Of a DNA stretch of 64,000 nucleotides, positions 49,553 to 58,884 are shown one piece after another. The position numbers were made by a program, and so were the translations under genes. The stretch comes from an uncultured Clostridia bacterium (lineage in GTDB: Bacteria; Bacillota; Clostridia; Christensenellales; UBA1242), in the NCBI GenBank assembly GCA_947624415.1, contig CANQKH010000002.1, positions 1 through 64,000 on the forward strand, in the 5' to 3' direction. How positions within the stretch are numbered: position 1 is the stretch's first letter; every line of letters begins with the position of its first letter. The notes under the pieces are model-generated. The model was given only the letters and a program-made list of their open reading frames with translations. It was not told the origin of the DNA and searched no databases.

Positions 49553-52301
49553 ATTGTTTTTCGTCCTCCCATACAACCATTTGCCTTGACTTACTGTCGC
49601 CGTTATATGTTCCTCCGTCTTTTAACCCATATCTGCCATAGTCAATCGCTTCTAGTATTTCAGTTGATTCTTTGTCATACTCTTCAAGATATTTACTCAA
49701 ACTGTTTATCCTCATACCAATATTGATTTGTTTTATTGGCTTTTCTGGATGTTTTTCATTATATGCTTTTACAAAGGCTGCAACCGCAATTTTGTATTTT
49801 TTATACACCTTTATCTCGTCTTGCACAGGAATATCGTGTGAAACTTGTATATTATTGAAAACACCATACCCTTTTTCTCTATTTAAATATAAAGTTGATT
49901 TTGCAACTATTTTCCCTTCATTATTTCTTATAACAAGATTTTGAACATCGGGATGAACTATACTTGCGTGCATTATTCCAAAACCCGCACTTTCAAGTTC
50001 GGCACAGCAGTTACATAATCTCCCAAGCACGTAGTTGTTAGGATCGCTCTTTTCAAGCCAATCAAATGTATAATCAGTTGTGCTGCTAAGAATTGAGTCA
50101 ACAGTTTCTCCTGCAACTTGTTTGATTTTAAGCGACATTGCATCAATTTGTTTAAACGCATCATCTTCTTGCAGGTGTTCACCTAATATGCTATCACCCA
50201 CTCCATTGCTTTCTTTTTCATGTTTAATGTCAATCGCCGTGTCATAAGTAGACTGGTCAGTATAATATTTGGAAAGAAATTCTGCAATATCTCTATCCTC
50301 CTCTTCTACACCACTAAATTGATTGTTATTAAAGTATTCTTTAAATCTTGTAACTGTTGGTGCTAACTGCCTTTGACTTCCTTTTCGCGACTTATTTGTC
50401 GCCTGAACCTCCTTGAAGTTGGACAAAATAAGGCTCAACAAATCTGACGATGATGTAATAATTTCTTTTGTATTATCTATATTTAATAGGAAGTTTGTCG
50501 CTTCAGAGTTAAATTCGGTTGGCACAACTTTTTTCATACTTTTTTCAAGGTAATAGTTCTCCATTGGTGTTAATTGTGATAATGACTTAAAAAATTCGCA
50601 AACTTTTTGGCCATAATCCACAACAACTTCAACTTTATTTCCTTTCTTGCTTATTCTCTCTTCTTTGACTGGTGGCTTAAACCCGCCAAGACTATAGAAA
50701 TAATTAATATATTCATCATCGCCGTTCTGCTTTCGCCATTGGTCATAAAATTTAAATTTAGCATTATTTACAAAATCTTCTAGCTGGTCATTATCCAAAT
50801 TTTCATAAATATCATTTATTAATTGTGTCAACTCGCCACGTCTGTCGCAGATATTTTTTAATCTTTCCTTATTATCCCAAAGTGATGTAATGACACCTAA
50901 ATACAAACTTTGGTCGAAATCTGCCAACTTAACAATTTCTGTCCCTACAGGCTTTGATGAAACAACAAAATAATCACCATCTTTGCAAAGATATTTTAAA
51001 TTTGTTGGCAAATCTTCTAATGCCATTACAACATCAGATTCCTTTCCAAATTTTAATGTCTGTAAATTTTTATTGTCATATACTTTAGTAACTATAGTTC
51101 CAATATATCCTTCTTCTATTACAATACTTTTCAAGGCACTGCAAGAAGCAAAAGCTCCATCTTCCAATTCAACATCCTTGCTTGGTATGTAAACTTCCTC
51201 AAGAGAATTGCAACCTGCAAATGCACTTTCTTCTATATTTTTTACAGACGAAGGAATTTCTACTGATTTTAAGGCTAAGCAATTAACAAAAGCACTTTCT
51301 CCCACACTCTCTAGACCATCAGGCAACGATATCGATTTCAACTGTTTGCACTGTGCAAATGCTCCGGCACCTATACTTTTTATATTTTTACCTAATTTTA
51401 CAGTTCTTAAATTGCTACAACAATAAAATGCATCTTGACCTATCCCAACTAGTTTGTCTCCTATTGAAACAGATTTTAAGTTTTCGCAATCATAAAATAC
51501 ATTTTCACCCAAATAAACCAAATTTTCTGGCAAATCCATATTCAATATTGACGTGCGAGCAAATGCCCCATTGCCAATACTTTCAACGCTGCTTGGCAGG
51601 TAAATTTTATACAATGAACTGCAATTTTCAAATGCTTCGTTTGCAATAGTTGTTAAACCTTCTTCAAATCTTACATCTTCAAGTTTTTGGCAAGAATCAA
51701 AACAACCTTCCCCTATTACCCTTACATTCTTTGGAATCTTTATATACCTTATTCCGCTGTCATAACATAATGCACTTGGCAAAAAAGACAACTTTGATGG
51801 CAATTCAATTGTTTCTAGTTTAAGGCAATCCTGAAATGCCCCCTCGCCTAAAGAAATAACACTTTCAGGTAAAATAACATCTCGTAAGCCTGTATTTCTA
51901 AAAGCAATTTCTCCAATTGATGTCAACTCATCATTAAAAGATATATTCCTGAGATTGGAATCTTCAAATGCTGATGCCCCAATCTCTTTTAATTGAGGAG
52001 GGCAATCAAAGGATTTTAATTCTGTATTTAAAAATGCCTTCTTACCAATTTTTGTTACTCCATGCATACCTTTAAGGTTTTCCAAATACTTTGCATTAGC
52101 AAATGCCATGTAACCTAAAATCTTTACAGAGTCTGGAATATGCACAATTTCGACAGGCTCATTACCCAAAATTCCATTGGTAATTTGGGTTACACCATCT
52201 GGAATTTTGGCAATGATTTTCTTGGATTTCTTATCGATATATGCAATATCTTCAATATTATAATCGACCAGTTTCCCATCAATAATTTTCATTTTATTCA
52301 C
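49551..52301 (-). CDS. BspA-like leucine-rich repeat protein with conserved C-terminal domain (paralog 1)
   Basis: Repeats such as IGNGAFARTSILNMDLPENLVYLGENVFYDCENLKSV; C-terminal DPNNYVLGRLCNCCAELESAGFGIMHASIVHPDVQN...YNGDSKSRQMVVWE. Confidence 0.85.
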   Translation of the reverse strand: MNKMKIIDGKLVDYNIEDIAYIDKKSKKIIAKIPDGVTQITNGILGNEPVEIVHIPDSVKILGYMAFANAKYLENLKGMHGVTKIGKKAFLNTELKSFDCPPQLKEIGASAFEDSNLRNISFNDELTSIGEIAFRNTGLRDVILPESVISLGEGAFQDCLKLETIELPSKLSFLPSALCYDSGIRYIKIPKNVRVIGEGCFDSCQKLEDVRFEEGLTTIANEAFENCSSLYKIYLPSSVESIGNGAFARTSILNMDLPENLVYLGENVFYDCENLKSVSIGDKLVGIGQDAFYCCSNLRTVKLGKNIKSIGAGAFAQCKQLKSISLPDGLESVGESAFVNCLALKSVEIPSSVKNIEESAFAGCNSLEEVYIPSKDVELEDGAFASCSALKSIVIEEGYIGTIVTKVYDNKNLQTLKFGKESDVVMALEDLPTNLKYLCKDGDYFVVSSKPVGTEIVKLADFDQSLYLGVITSLWDNKERLKNICDRRGELTQLINDIYENLDNDQLEDFVNNAKFKFYDQWRKQNGDDEYINYFYSLGGFKPPVKEERISKKGNKVEVVVDYGQKVCEFFKSLSQLTPMENYYLEKSMKKVVPTEFNSEATNFLLNIDNTKEIITSSSDLLSLILSNFKEVQATNKSRKGSQRQLAPTVTRFKEYFNNNQFSGVEEEDRDIAEFLSKYYTDQSTYDTAIDIKHEKESNGVGDSILGEHLQEDDAFKQIDAMSLKIKQVAGETVDSILSSTTDYTFDWLEKSDPNNYVLGRLCNCCAELESAGFGIMHASIVHPDVQNLVIRNNEGKIVAKSTLYLNREKGYGVFNNIQVSHDIPVQDEIKVYKKYKIAVAAFVKAYNEKHPEKPIKQINIGMRINSLSKYLEEYDKESTEILEAIDYGRYGLKDGGTYNGDSKSRQMVVWEDEKQ

Positions 52302-52548
52302 CCAACTTTTCTTTTAAAACTTTTGCCCGCTTGTTTAAGTCAACAAATTTATTATATACGTCTTGATATAATACCTCTGTGTCCTTAATTTCTTTCAATA
52401 CATTCTCATCTTTTGGATTTTTTGCATAAATTTCCTTCAATTTTGCTGTATTTTCTTCCATTTTTTTAAATTTTTTCAAAAGTTTATCAATTTCGTTTAT
52501 AATTGTTACATACTCCAATTTAAATTTATCCATTTCTTTTTCGTTCAT
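52294..52548 (-). CDS. Small coiled-coil protein
   Basis: 84 aa heptad-rich ORF in the operon; overlaps the downstream LRR gene start by 8 nt. Confidence 0.7.
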   Translation of the reverse strand: MNEKEMDKFKLEYVTIINEIDKLLKKFKKMEENTAKLKEIYAKNPKDENVLKEIKDTEVLYQDVYNKFVDLNKRAKVLKEKLGE

Positions 52549-52563
52549 ATTTTCCTCCCTTAA

Positions 52564-55500
52564 CTATTCCTTTTCGTTATCGTGCCATACTTCTATTTGT
52601 CCATAAGAACTATCACCATTATAATTGTTCCAACCTTGCCCATATTCTGAATACTGAATTGATTGAAGCAATTTATCTTTATCTTCTATAATTTCTTCAT
52701 CCTCAAACCAATCTAGCAAGTCATTATTAGATATTCCTACATTTATTTGAGTCAGTCTCTTGCGCTCTGGATAATCTTTGTTATACTGTTTGGCAAATTC
52801 GCTTATCGCTTTTAAAAGTTTTTCTTTTATTATTTGAAAATCCTCAGTGTCAATTGAATTATTAATTTCAAAATTATTGCAAATTCCATAACCTTTGGCT
52901 GTGTTTATATAAAGAGTTGACTTTGCAACAATTGTCCCATTTTCGTCCCTTATTACAATGTTTTGAACATCGGGGCGAACAATACTTGCCTTCATTATTC
53001 CATAGCCTACGCCCTCAAGATGGGCACAGCAATTGCATAATTTACCCAAAATAAAGTTTGCCGGATCACTTTTTGACAACATTTCAAAAGTATATTTATT
53101 TGATGCAATTTCGCCAAGTGAATTTAACGTATCTGCCGCAGTTGATACAATGTTTTGAGATGTTTCTTCTATTTTTTCAAATAGTGGTTCTTTTAATATT
53201 TGGTCGCCTACATGGTTTCTATTTTTAGTCTCGACAATTTCCAATGCATTATCAAAGGTTTCCTGCATGGTGAAAAATTGTCTTATAGCCATTGCCAAAT
53301 GCATATTTTCTTCAGTTACTCCTCTAAAGGTGTTCCCGAGAATAAATAATCTCGCCGCTTTTATTGTTGGTTTTAATTGACGCTGGCTTCCTTTATTTGA
53401 AGTATTCAATTTTTGAACATCATTGAAATAATCGTAAAATGTTGATAAAAAGTTTCTATAATTTTTATTTTCTGCAATAACATCTTCAAAATTTTTCTTA
53501 TTTAACATAAAATCAGTAAAATCTTTTTTAAATCCACTTAAACCCATTGAACCAAAGTTTTCATAGGAATTTTTAATCATTTGTGGATGAGTTTTTGCAA
53601 ATTCCTTTAAAAATTCACCAACTTTTTGAGCATAATTAACTTCTATTATTGTTTCACTGCCATCTTTACCCTTTTTCACTTCTTGATGATTTGGCTCGAA
53701 ACCACCCAAGTTGTAATATAACTTACAAAATGCTCTTTGGTCCTCAACTGTAGTATCAATTTTTAATTGTCTGAAAAATTTTAAATTGTTTTTGTTTTCA
53801 TCAAAAAAAGTCTTTAATCCACTTTTCCCTTTTTCAATATACACCATATTAAGCAACTCTGCAACCATATTATCTTCGGCAAGCAGTTTTTGCAGTAGTT
53901 TTCTGTCATCCCATAATGTCATAATACATGAAAGATATAATTTTTTCTGCTTTACAAATTGTAAATTAAGACTATCCTCGTTTATTGGTTCTTTAGTGAA
54001 ATGAAAATATCCATCTTCAAAAGTCAAATAGTCGAGACCACCCGACTCAAAAGAACAAAAATTACATTGCTCCCCCAATTTTATTTCTTGCAAACTTTCA
54101 ATTTTTTCACCAGCATCAAATAAAGGACCAATAAAACCACTTTTTATCGTCAATGTCTTTAAATTCTGGCAATTAGAAAATGCGGCACCTTTAATAGTAA
54201 CCCATCCTTCTATATTAATATGTTCGAGACTTGTGCAACCCCTAAATGCATTCCAATATAATACTCGCAATGATTGAGGGAAATTAATCTCTTTTAATTT
54301 GGCACACCCACTAAAGGCACCACCAAAAATAGTTTCAACTCCTTCGGGCAACACTACCTTTTTGAGATTTTCACATCCAGAAAATGCATCTGAATAAATT
54401 TGACGCAATGCTCCCTCTGGCATTATAAATTCTTTTAAATTTGACCTTGAAAATGCTTTATCTTCAATAATTTCTAGAGTTTTTGGTATATCTACGTGTT
54501 CTAACGATGATTTTATAAATGCAGCATATCCAATTGATTTTAAATTCTTAGGAAAAACAACTTCCTTTAAATTATACAACCCAGAACCTAAATCTTTAAC
54601 CTCAACCATATTGTCAGGTAAAACAATCCTTTCCAACGATGCACAATTTTCAAAGCAGCATTTCCCCATCAACTCCACACTGTTTGGAATAATTATTTCT
54701 CTTAAATTAAAATTTTTTGCAAAAGCCATATTGCCAATGCGCTTTAATCCTTCGGGCAATTCCAAATAATCTAAATCACACTGATAAAACGCTCTTTCTT
54801 GAATTGTTTCCAAACTTTTTGGAAGGTTTATATGTTTTAAACTAGGACAGCCTCTAAATGCTTCAGGATATATACTAGTAACGCTCTCTGGCAATGTTAC
54901 CTCTCGCAGGCAGGAGCAGTTCGCAAACATTTCACTACTTATAAATTTATAACCCTCAGGGATTACTATTTTCTCGAGCATTGAACACGAACTGAACATC
55001 GCCTCTTCAAATTCTACACCTTTATAATCAGGAATTTTTATTTTTCCCAAGTTATGACATTCGTAAAATGGCTGTCTCATCAAAATGCAATCTTTAGGCA
55101 AAACAACCTCTTTCAATTCATCACAGCGTCCAAATGCACGATTTCCTATTACAATATGCTGGCCATTATCTGGAATAACAATTTTTTCAATTGACGTATC
55201 TATAAAGGCTTCTTCTCCAATAAATTGTAATTGTGTATCCTTGTGAAATTCAACCGTCTTTAATTCACATCCCAAAAATGCCCTAGGACCTATTGACGTT
55301 AATGTTTTGGGGAGAACTATCTTTTCAAGCACTGGAGCAAATCGTTGAAATTCCGCTTTAAGTTCTTTAATTTGAGTTTGAGAGAGGTCAATTTCTTTGC
55401 ATATTAGGGCAAGGCTTGGAAGTACCTTCCCTGGCAAAGATTTAACCCTACTCCCAAATACTATTTTTTTTATTTCAGGAACCTCAAAGTTATAAAATGC

Positions 55501-55638
55501 ATCCGGACTGAAAGTGTCGTAATTGTCTGGAACTCTATACACACCATTTTCATCAATATCTTCCATAGAAAAAATATCCGAAATATTTTTTAAAACGGAC
55601 AATTTCTCTTTATCGTTGTTCGCAGCCTTATTTTCCAT
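52564..55638 (-). CDS. BspA-like leucine-rich repeat protein with conserved C-terminal domain (paralog 2)
   Basis: LRR repeats; SNKGSQRQLKPT; DPANFILGKLCNCCAHLEGVGYGIMKASIVRPDVQN. Confidence 0.85.
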   Translation of the reverse strand: MENKAANNDKEKLSVLKNISDIFSMEDIDENGVYRVPDNYDTFSPDAFYNFEVPEIKKIVFGSRVKSLPGKVLPSLALICKEIDLSQTQIKELKAEFQRFAPVLEKIVLPKTLTSIGPRAFLGCELKTVEFHKDTQLQFIGEEAFIDTSIEKIVIPDNGQHIVIGNRAFGRCDELKEVVLPKDCILMRQPFYECHNLGKIKIPDYKGVEFEEAMFSSCSMLEKIVIPEGYKFISSEMFANCSCLREVTLPESVTSIYPEAFRGCPSLKHINLPKSLETIQERAFYQCDLDYLELPEGLKRIGNMAFAKNFNLREIIIPNSVELMGKCCFENCASLERIVLPDNMVEVKDLGSGLYNLKEVVFPKNLKSIGYAAFIKSSLEHVDIPKTLEIIEDKAFSRSNLKEFIMPEGALRQIYSDAFSGCENLKKVVLPEGVETIFGGAFSGCAKLKEINFPQSLRVLYWNAFRGCTSLEHINIEGWVTIKGAAFSNCQNLKTLTIKSGFIGPLFDAGEKIESLQEIKLGEQCNFCSFESGGLDYLTFEDGYFHFTKEPINEDSLNLQFVKQKKLYLSCIMTLWDDRKLLQKLLAEDNMVAELLNMVYIEKGKSGLKTFFDENKNNLKFFRQLKIDTTVEDQRAFCKLYYNLGGFEPNHQEVKKGKDGSETIIEVNYAQKVGEFLKEFAKTHPQMIKNSYENFGSMGLSGFKKDFTDFMLNKKNFEDVIAENKNYRNFLSTFYDYFNDVQKLNTSNKGSQRQLKPTIKAARLFILGNTFRGVTEENMHLAMAIRQFFTMQETFDNALEIVETKNRNHVGDQILKEPLFEKIEETSQNIVSTAADTLNSLGEIASNKYTFEMLSKSDPANFILGKLCNCCAHLEGVGYGIMKASIVRPDVQNIVIRDENGTIVAKSTLYINTAKGYGICNNFEINNSIDTEDFQIIKEKLLKAISEFAKQYNKDYPERKRLTQINVGISNNDLLDWFEDEEIIEDKDKLLQSIQYSEYGQGWNNYNGDSSYGQIEVWHDNEKE

Positions 55639-55664
55639 ATTACTCCTTATTAAATATAGTTATT

Positions 55665-58600
55665 CTATTCCTCTTTTTCCCATAGAACAAATTGTTTGTC
55701 TTGGCTATCACCATTATATGAACGTCCATTTGGCTTTCCATAATCTCTATAATCTAAAGACTTATATAAAACACTTGACTCCCTTGTATTTGACTTCAAA
55801 CTTCTATAGAGGTCATTAAGGTTTGCACCAACAGTAATTATTTTTAATGGCTTATTTGGATTTTCCTTATTATATGTCTTTGCAAACTCATTAACAGCAT
55901 CAATGTATGCCTTGAAAATCTCTTCTTTTTGATAATCTCTTACATCGTAATCTACTTCAACATTATTAAACACTCCATAACCTTGTTCTCTGTTTATATA
56001 TAATGTTGACTTTGCAATTATCTCACCCTTGTCATCTCTTATAACAAGGTTTTGAACATCAGGATGAACAATACTTGCGTGCATTATTCCATAGCCCGCA
56101 CCTTCAAGATGAGCACAACAACTTACTAACTTCCCTAAAATAAAATTGTTTGGATCGTCTTTTGATAAAAATTCATACGTTAATCCATTTGTTATACTAA
56201 CTATCTCACTCATCGTTCCTCTTGCCTGATTTTTTATGTCTTCTGACAATTGGTCAATTTTACTAAATCCTTTAATTGGGCTTTGAGTTAAATTGTTTGG
56301 CACTTTTTTAGCAATTCTTTCATCGTCAATCTCCACTGCCTCGTTAAATGTTTCTTGGTTATCAAAATATTGTTGCAAAGCATATGCAATCCCCGGATGT
56401 TCTTCAGCACCTTTAAATACATCTTTGAACATATATTTTTTAAAACTCTTTATTGTTGGCTTTAATTGTCTTTGGCTACCCTTATTTGATGTATTTTGCA
56501 TTTGCGCTTGTTCAAATTCATTATAAAATTTAACAAAAAATTCAGGAATATTCTTGCATTCCTTTATTGTTTCAAGAAAATTTTCTTTATTTAATATAAA
56601 ATTTGAAAAGTCTTCTTTTATTCCATTAAATCTTAAATTAGAAATATACTTTTTGTCGAAAAACCATGGCTGTTCCACAAGCATTGACTTTAAAAATTCG
56701 CCTACTCTTTGAGAATAATTTACAGTTTTTTCAACTTTTTCTCCATTTTTCCCAGTTTTTATGTTTGTATAATTCTTCTCAAATCCACCAAGGTCGAAAT
56801 ACAATTTGCAAAAGTCATTCTCCAATCCTTCAGGAACTAACTTTGCACATTGCTTGAAAAATTTAAAATTATCTTTATTGTCATAATAAAATTTTTTAAA
56901 CCCTTGAAAACCCTTTTCTTCAAGAATTAAATTAAACAAATCAATAAACATTGGACAATCTTTAAAAAGTTTTTTAAAGTTGTCTTTTTCTTGTTGCATC
57001 CCCAAAACATAATCGAATTTAGGTTGTGCTCCACCTTCTCGAACATAATCACCAAAACAAAAACTTGTTTCATCAATAGGCTCAGCGGAAAGAAAAATTT
57101 TACTCCCCTTTTTTGTATAATATTTTAATGGACTTATATTCATTGAGCCAACTAACTCACTTCCTTCCTTAAATGAAATAAATTTAGTTTTTGGCGAAAG
57201 TTTTTCAAATGATCCTGATGAAAAAACTATAGGACTATTAAAAACTATTCTTTCAAGGTTTTTACAATTCTCAAAAACACGTTTTCCAACACGAACAACA
57301 GATGGAGGAAACTCAAGTGATGTAAGAGAATTGCAATTTTTAAATACCTCATCTTCTATATATGTTATATTGTCATTAAGTTTTATTTTTCCTAAACTTT
57401 CACAGTCGGCAAAAAGTTTATTGTGTAATGTTACAATATTGCTTGGAATTTCAACCTCTTTTAATTTAGAACAGTGAGAAAATGCCTCACCGCCCAAAAA
57501 ATCTAAATTTTTGGGCAATTTTATATACTCAATACCTGTGTTTGCCAATGCCTCATCGCCAATTATAGATGTTGTCTCTGGTATTTCAATCTCTTTTAAT
57601 TTTATGCTATCAATAAATGCCTTATATCCTAATGACTTCAAATTTTTTGGTAATACTATTTTCTCAACATTACCAAGATCACCTTGGAATTCCAAATCTT
57701 CTAATGAATCTGGGAATTTGATGTGTTTTAAATTTACACAACCATCAAAAGCCATCCTTCCAATACTTGTAACTGAATCTGGAATAACAACTTCTTCAAG
57801 TTCAGTATTGTCTCGAAATGCTCCTCCCTCTATCTTATTGATTCCATCTGAAAGAACCAAATTTTGTATTTTGCAATTTTTAAAAGCCCCAGAACCTATT
57901 ACCTTTATGCCGCCAGGAACTACCAAATTCTTAATTCCTGTGTTTGCAAATGCCGAATCACGAATAACTTCAACATTGCCAAAGTCAATCTCTTCCAGAT
58001 TTTCACAACTATTAAAGGCATTACTATCTATCTCCCTTAAGTTTTTTGGAAATTTTACGCTGCGAAGGTTTGTGCAGTCTGCGAATGCCCATGAATTAAT
58101 TCTTTCTAATTTCTCAGGAAATTCTATTTCCGTCAATTGTGAACATCTTTGAAAAGCATTTGAATATATGCTGACTAAATTTTCAGGGAATTTAATTTTT
58201 TTTAACTGAGAGCAGCCTTTAAAGGCTTCGCTTTCAATTATTTTTACAGTTTCTGGAATTTTTATCTCGCTAAGTTGGCTACAACCTTTAAAAATACCAC
58301 CTTTTAATGTTAATAAAGTATTTGGAAGTTTGATTTCCTTTAAATTTGTGCAACCATTAAAAGCATCTTTATCAATATCTAAAACACTCTCAGGTATGTC
58401 TATTTTCTCTAAATTAACGCACTCATCAAATGCAAATCTTTGAATATGGGTAACATGAGGGGGAATTGTGAGTTTTTTTATCTTTGAGCCAGAAAATGCA
58501 AACTGATTTATAACTTTTAATGTGTCTGGCAAAATTATTTCATCTACATTTGAATAAACAAAAGCATCTTCAGCCAATTCTGTTATCTTTGTTTTCGATA

Positions 58601-58802
58601 AATCAATTACTCCAATCCTGGCATGCCTAAACGCAGCATCTTCAATTTTTTCAATATTCTCACCTGCCACTAACCTTGCAAGATCACAATTTTCAAATGC
58701 ATAAAAATTTATTGCATAAAAGTTGTCGGGAATAACTAAAACCCTATCTTCTCCAATGTTTTGCATAAGAAGTGATGCCTCTTTTGAATTTAATATATCC
58801 AT
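55665..58802 (-). CDS. BspA-like leucine-rich repeat protein with conserved C-terminal domain (paralog 3)
   Basis: LRR repeats (KGCSQLSEIKIPETVKIIESEAF); SNKGSQRQLKPT; DPNNFILGKLVSCCAHLEGAGYGIMHASIVHPDVQN. Confidence 0.85.
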   Translation of the reverse strand: MDILNSKEASLLMQNIGEDRVLVIPDNFYAINFYAFENCDLARLVAGENIEKIEDAAFRHARIGVIDLSKTKITELAEDAFVYSNVDEIILPDTLKVINQFAFSGSKIKKLTIPPHVTHIQRFAFDECVNLEKIDIPESVLDIDKDAFNGCTNLKEIKLPNTLLTLKGGIFKGCSQLSEIKIPETVKIIESEAFKGCSQLKKIKFPENLVSIYSNAFQRCSQLTEIEFPEKLERINSWAFADCTNLRSVKFPKNLREIDSNAFNSCENLEEIDFGNVEVIRDSAFANTGIKNLVVPGGIKVIGSGAFKNCKIQNLVLSDGINKIEGGAFRDNTELEEVVIPDSVTSIGRMAFDGCVNLKHIKFPDSLEDLEFQGDLGNVEKIVLPKNLKSLGYKAFIDSIKLKEIEIPETTSIIGDEALANTGIEYIKLPKNLDFLGGEAFSHCSKLKEVEIPSNIVTLHNKLFADCESLGKIKLNDNITYIEDEVFKNCNSLTSLEFPPSVVRVGKRVFENCKNLERIVFNSPIVFSSGSFEKLSPKTKFISFKEGSELVGSMNISPLKYYTKKGSKIFLSAEPIDETSFCFGDYVREGGAQPKFDYVLGMQQEKDNFKKLFKDCPMFIDLFNLILEEKGFQGFKKFYYDNKDNFKFFKQCAKLVPEGLENDFCKLYFDLGGFEKNYTNIKTGKNGEKVEKTVNYSQRVGEFLKSMLVEQPWFFDKKYISNLRFNGIKEDFSNFILNKENFLETIKECKNIPEFFVKFYNEFEQAQMQNTSNKGSQRQLKPTIKSFKKYMFKDVFKGAEEHPGIAYALQQYFDNQETFNEAVEIDDERIAKKVPNNLTQSPIKGFSKIDQLSEDIKNQARGTMSEIVSITNGLTYEFLSKDDPNNFILGKLVSCCAHLEGAGYGIMHASIVHPDVQNLVIRDDKGEIIAKSTLYINREQGYGVFNNVEVDYDVRDYQKEEIFKAYIDAVNEFAKTYNKENPNKPLKIITVGANLNDLYRSLKSNTRESSVLYKSLDYRDYGKPNGRSYNGDSQDKQFVLWEKEE

Positions 58803-58884
58803 TAATCCTCTAATCCTCCAGATTTTATTTATAATTAATTATAACATATATTTATTATACATTCAACCCCTAAATTTAAATCTT

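Noticed and set aside
57511-58152. 213-aa plus-strand ORF inside LRR paralog 3
   Set aside because: Antisense shadow of the LRR array (repeating PSNSFRE/AFANAE pattern); no independent coding evidence.
49551-58802. Possible CRISPR-like or tandem DNA repeat array
   Set aside because: Periodicity of about 69 nt comes from 23-aa protein LRR repeats with diverged DNA; no identical repeats with unique spacers.
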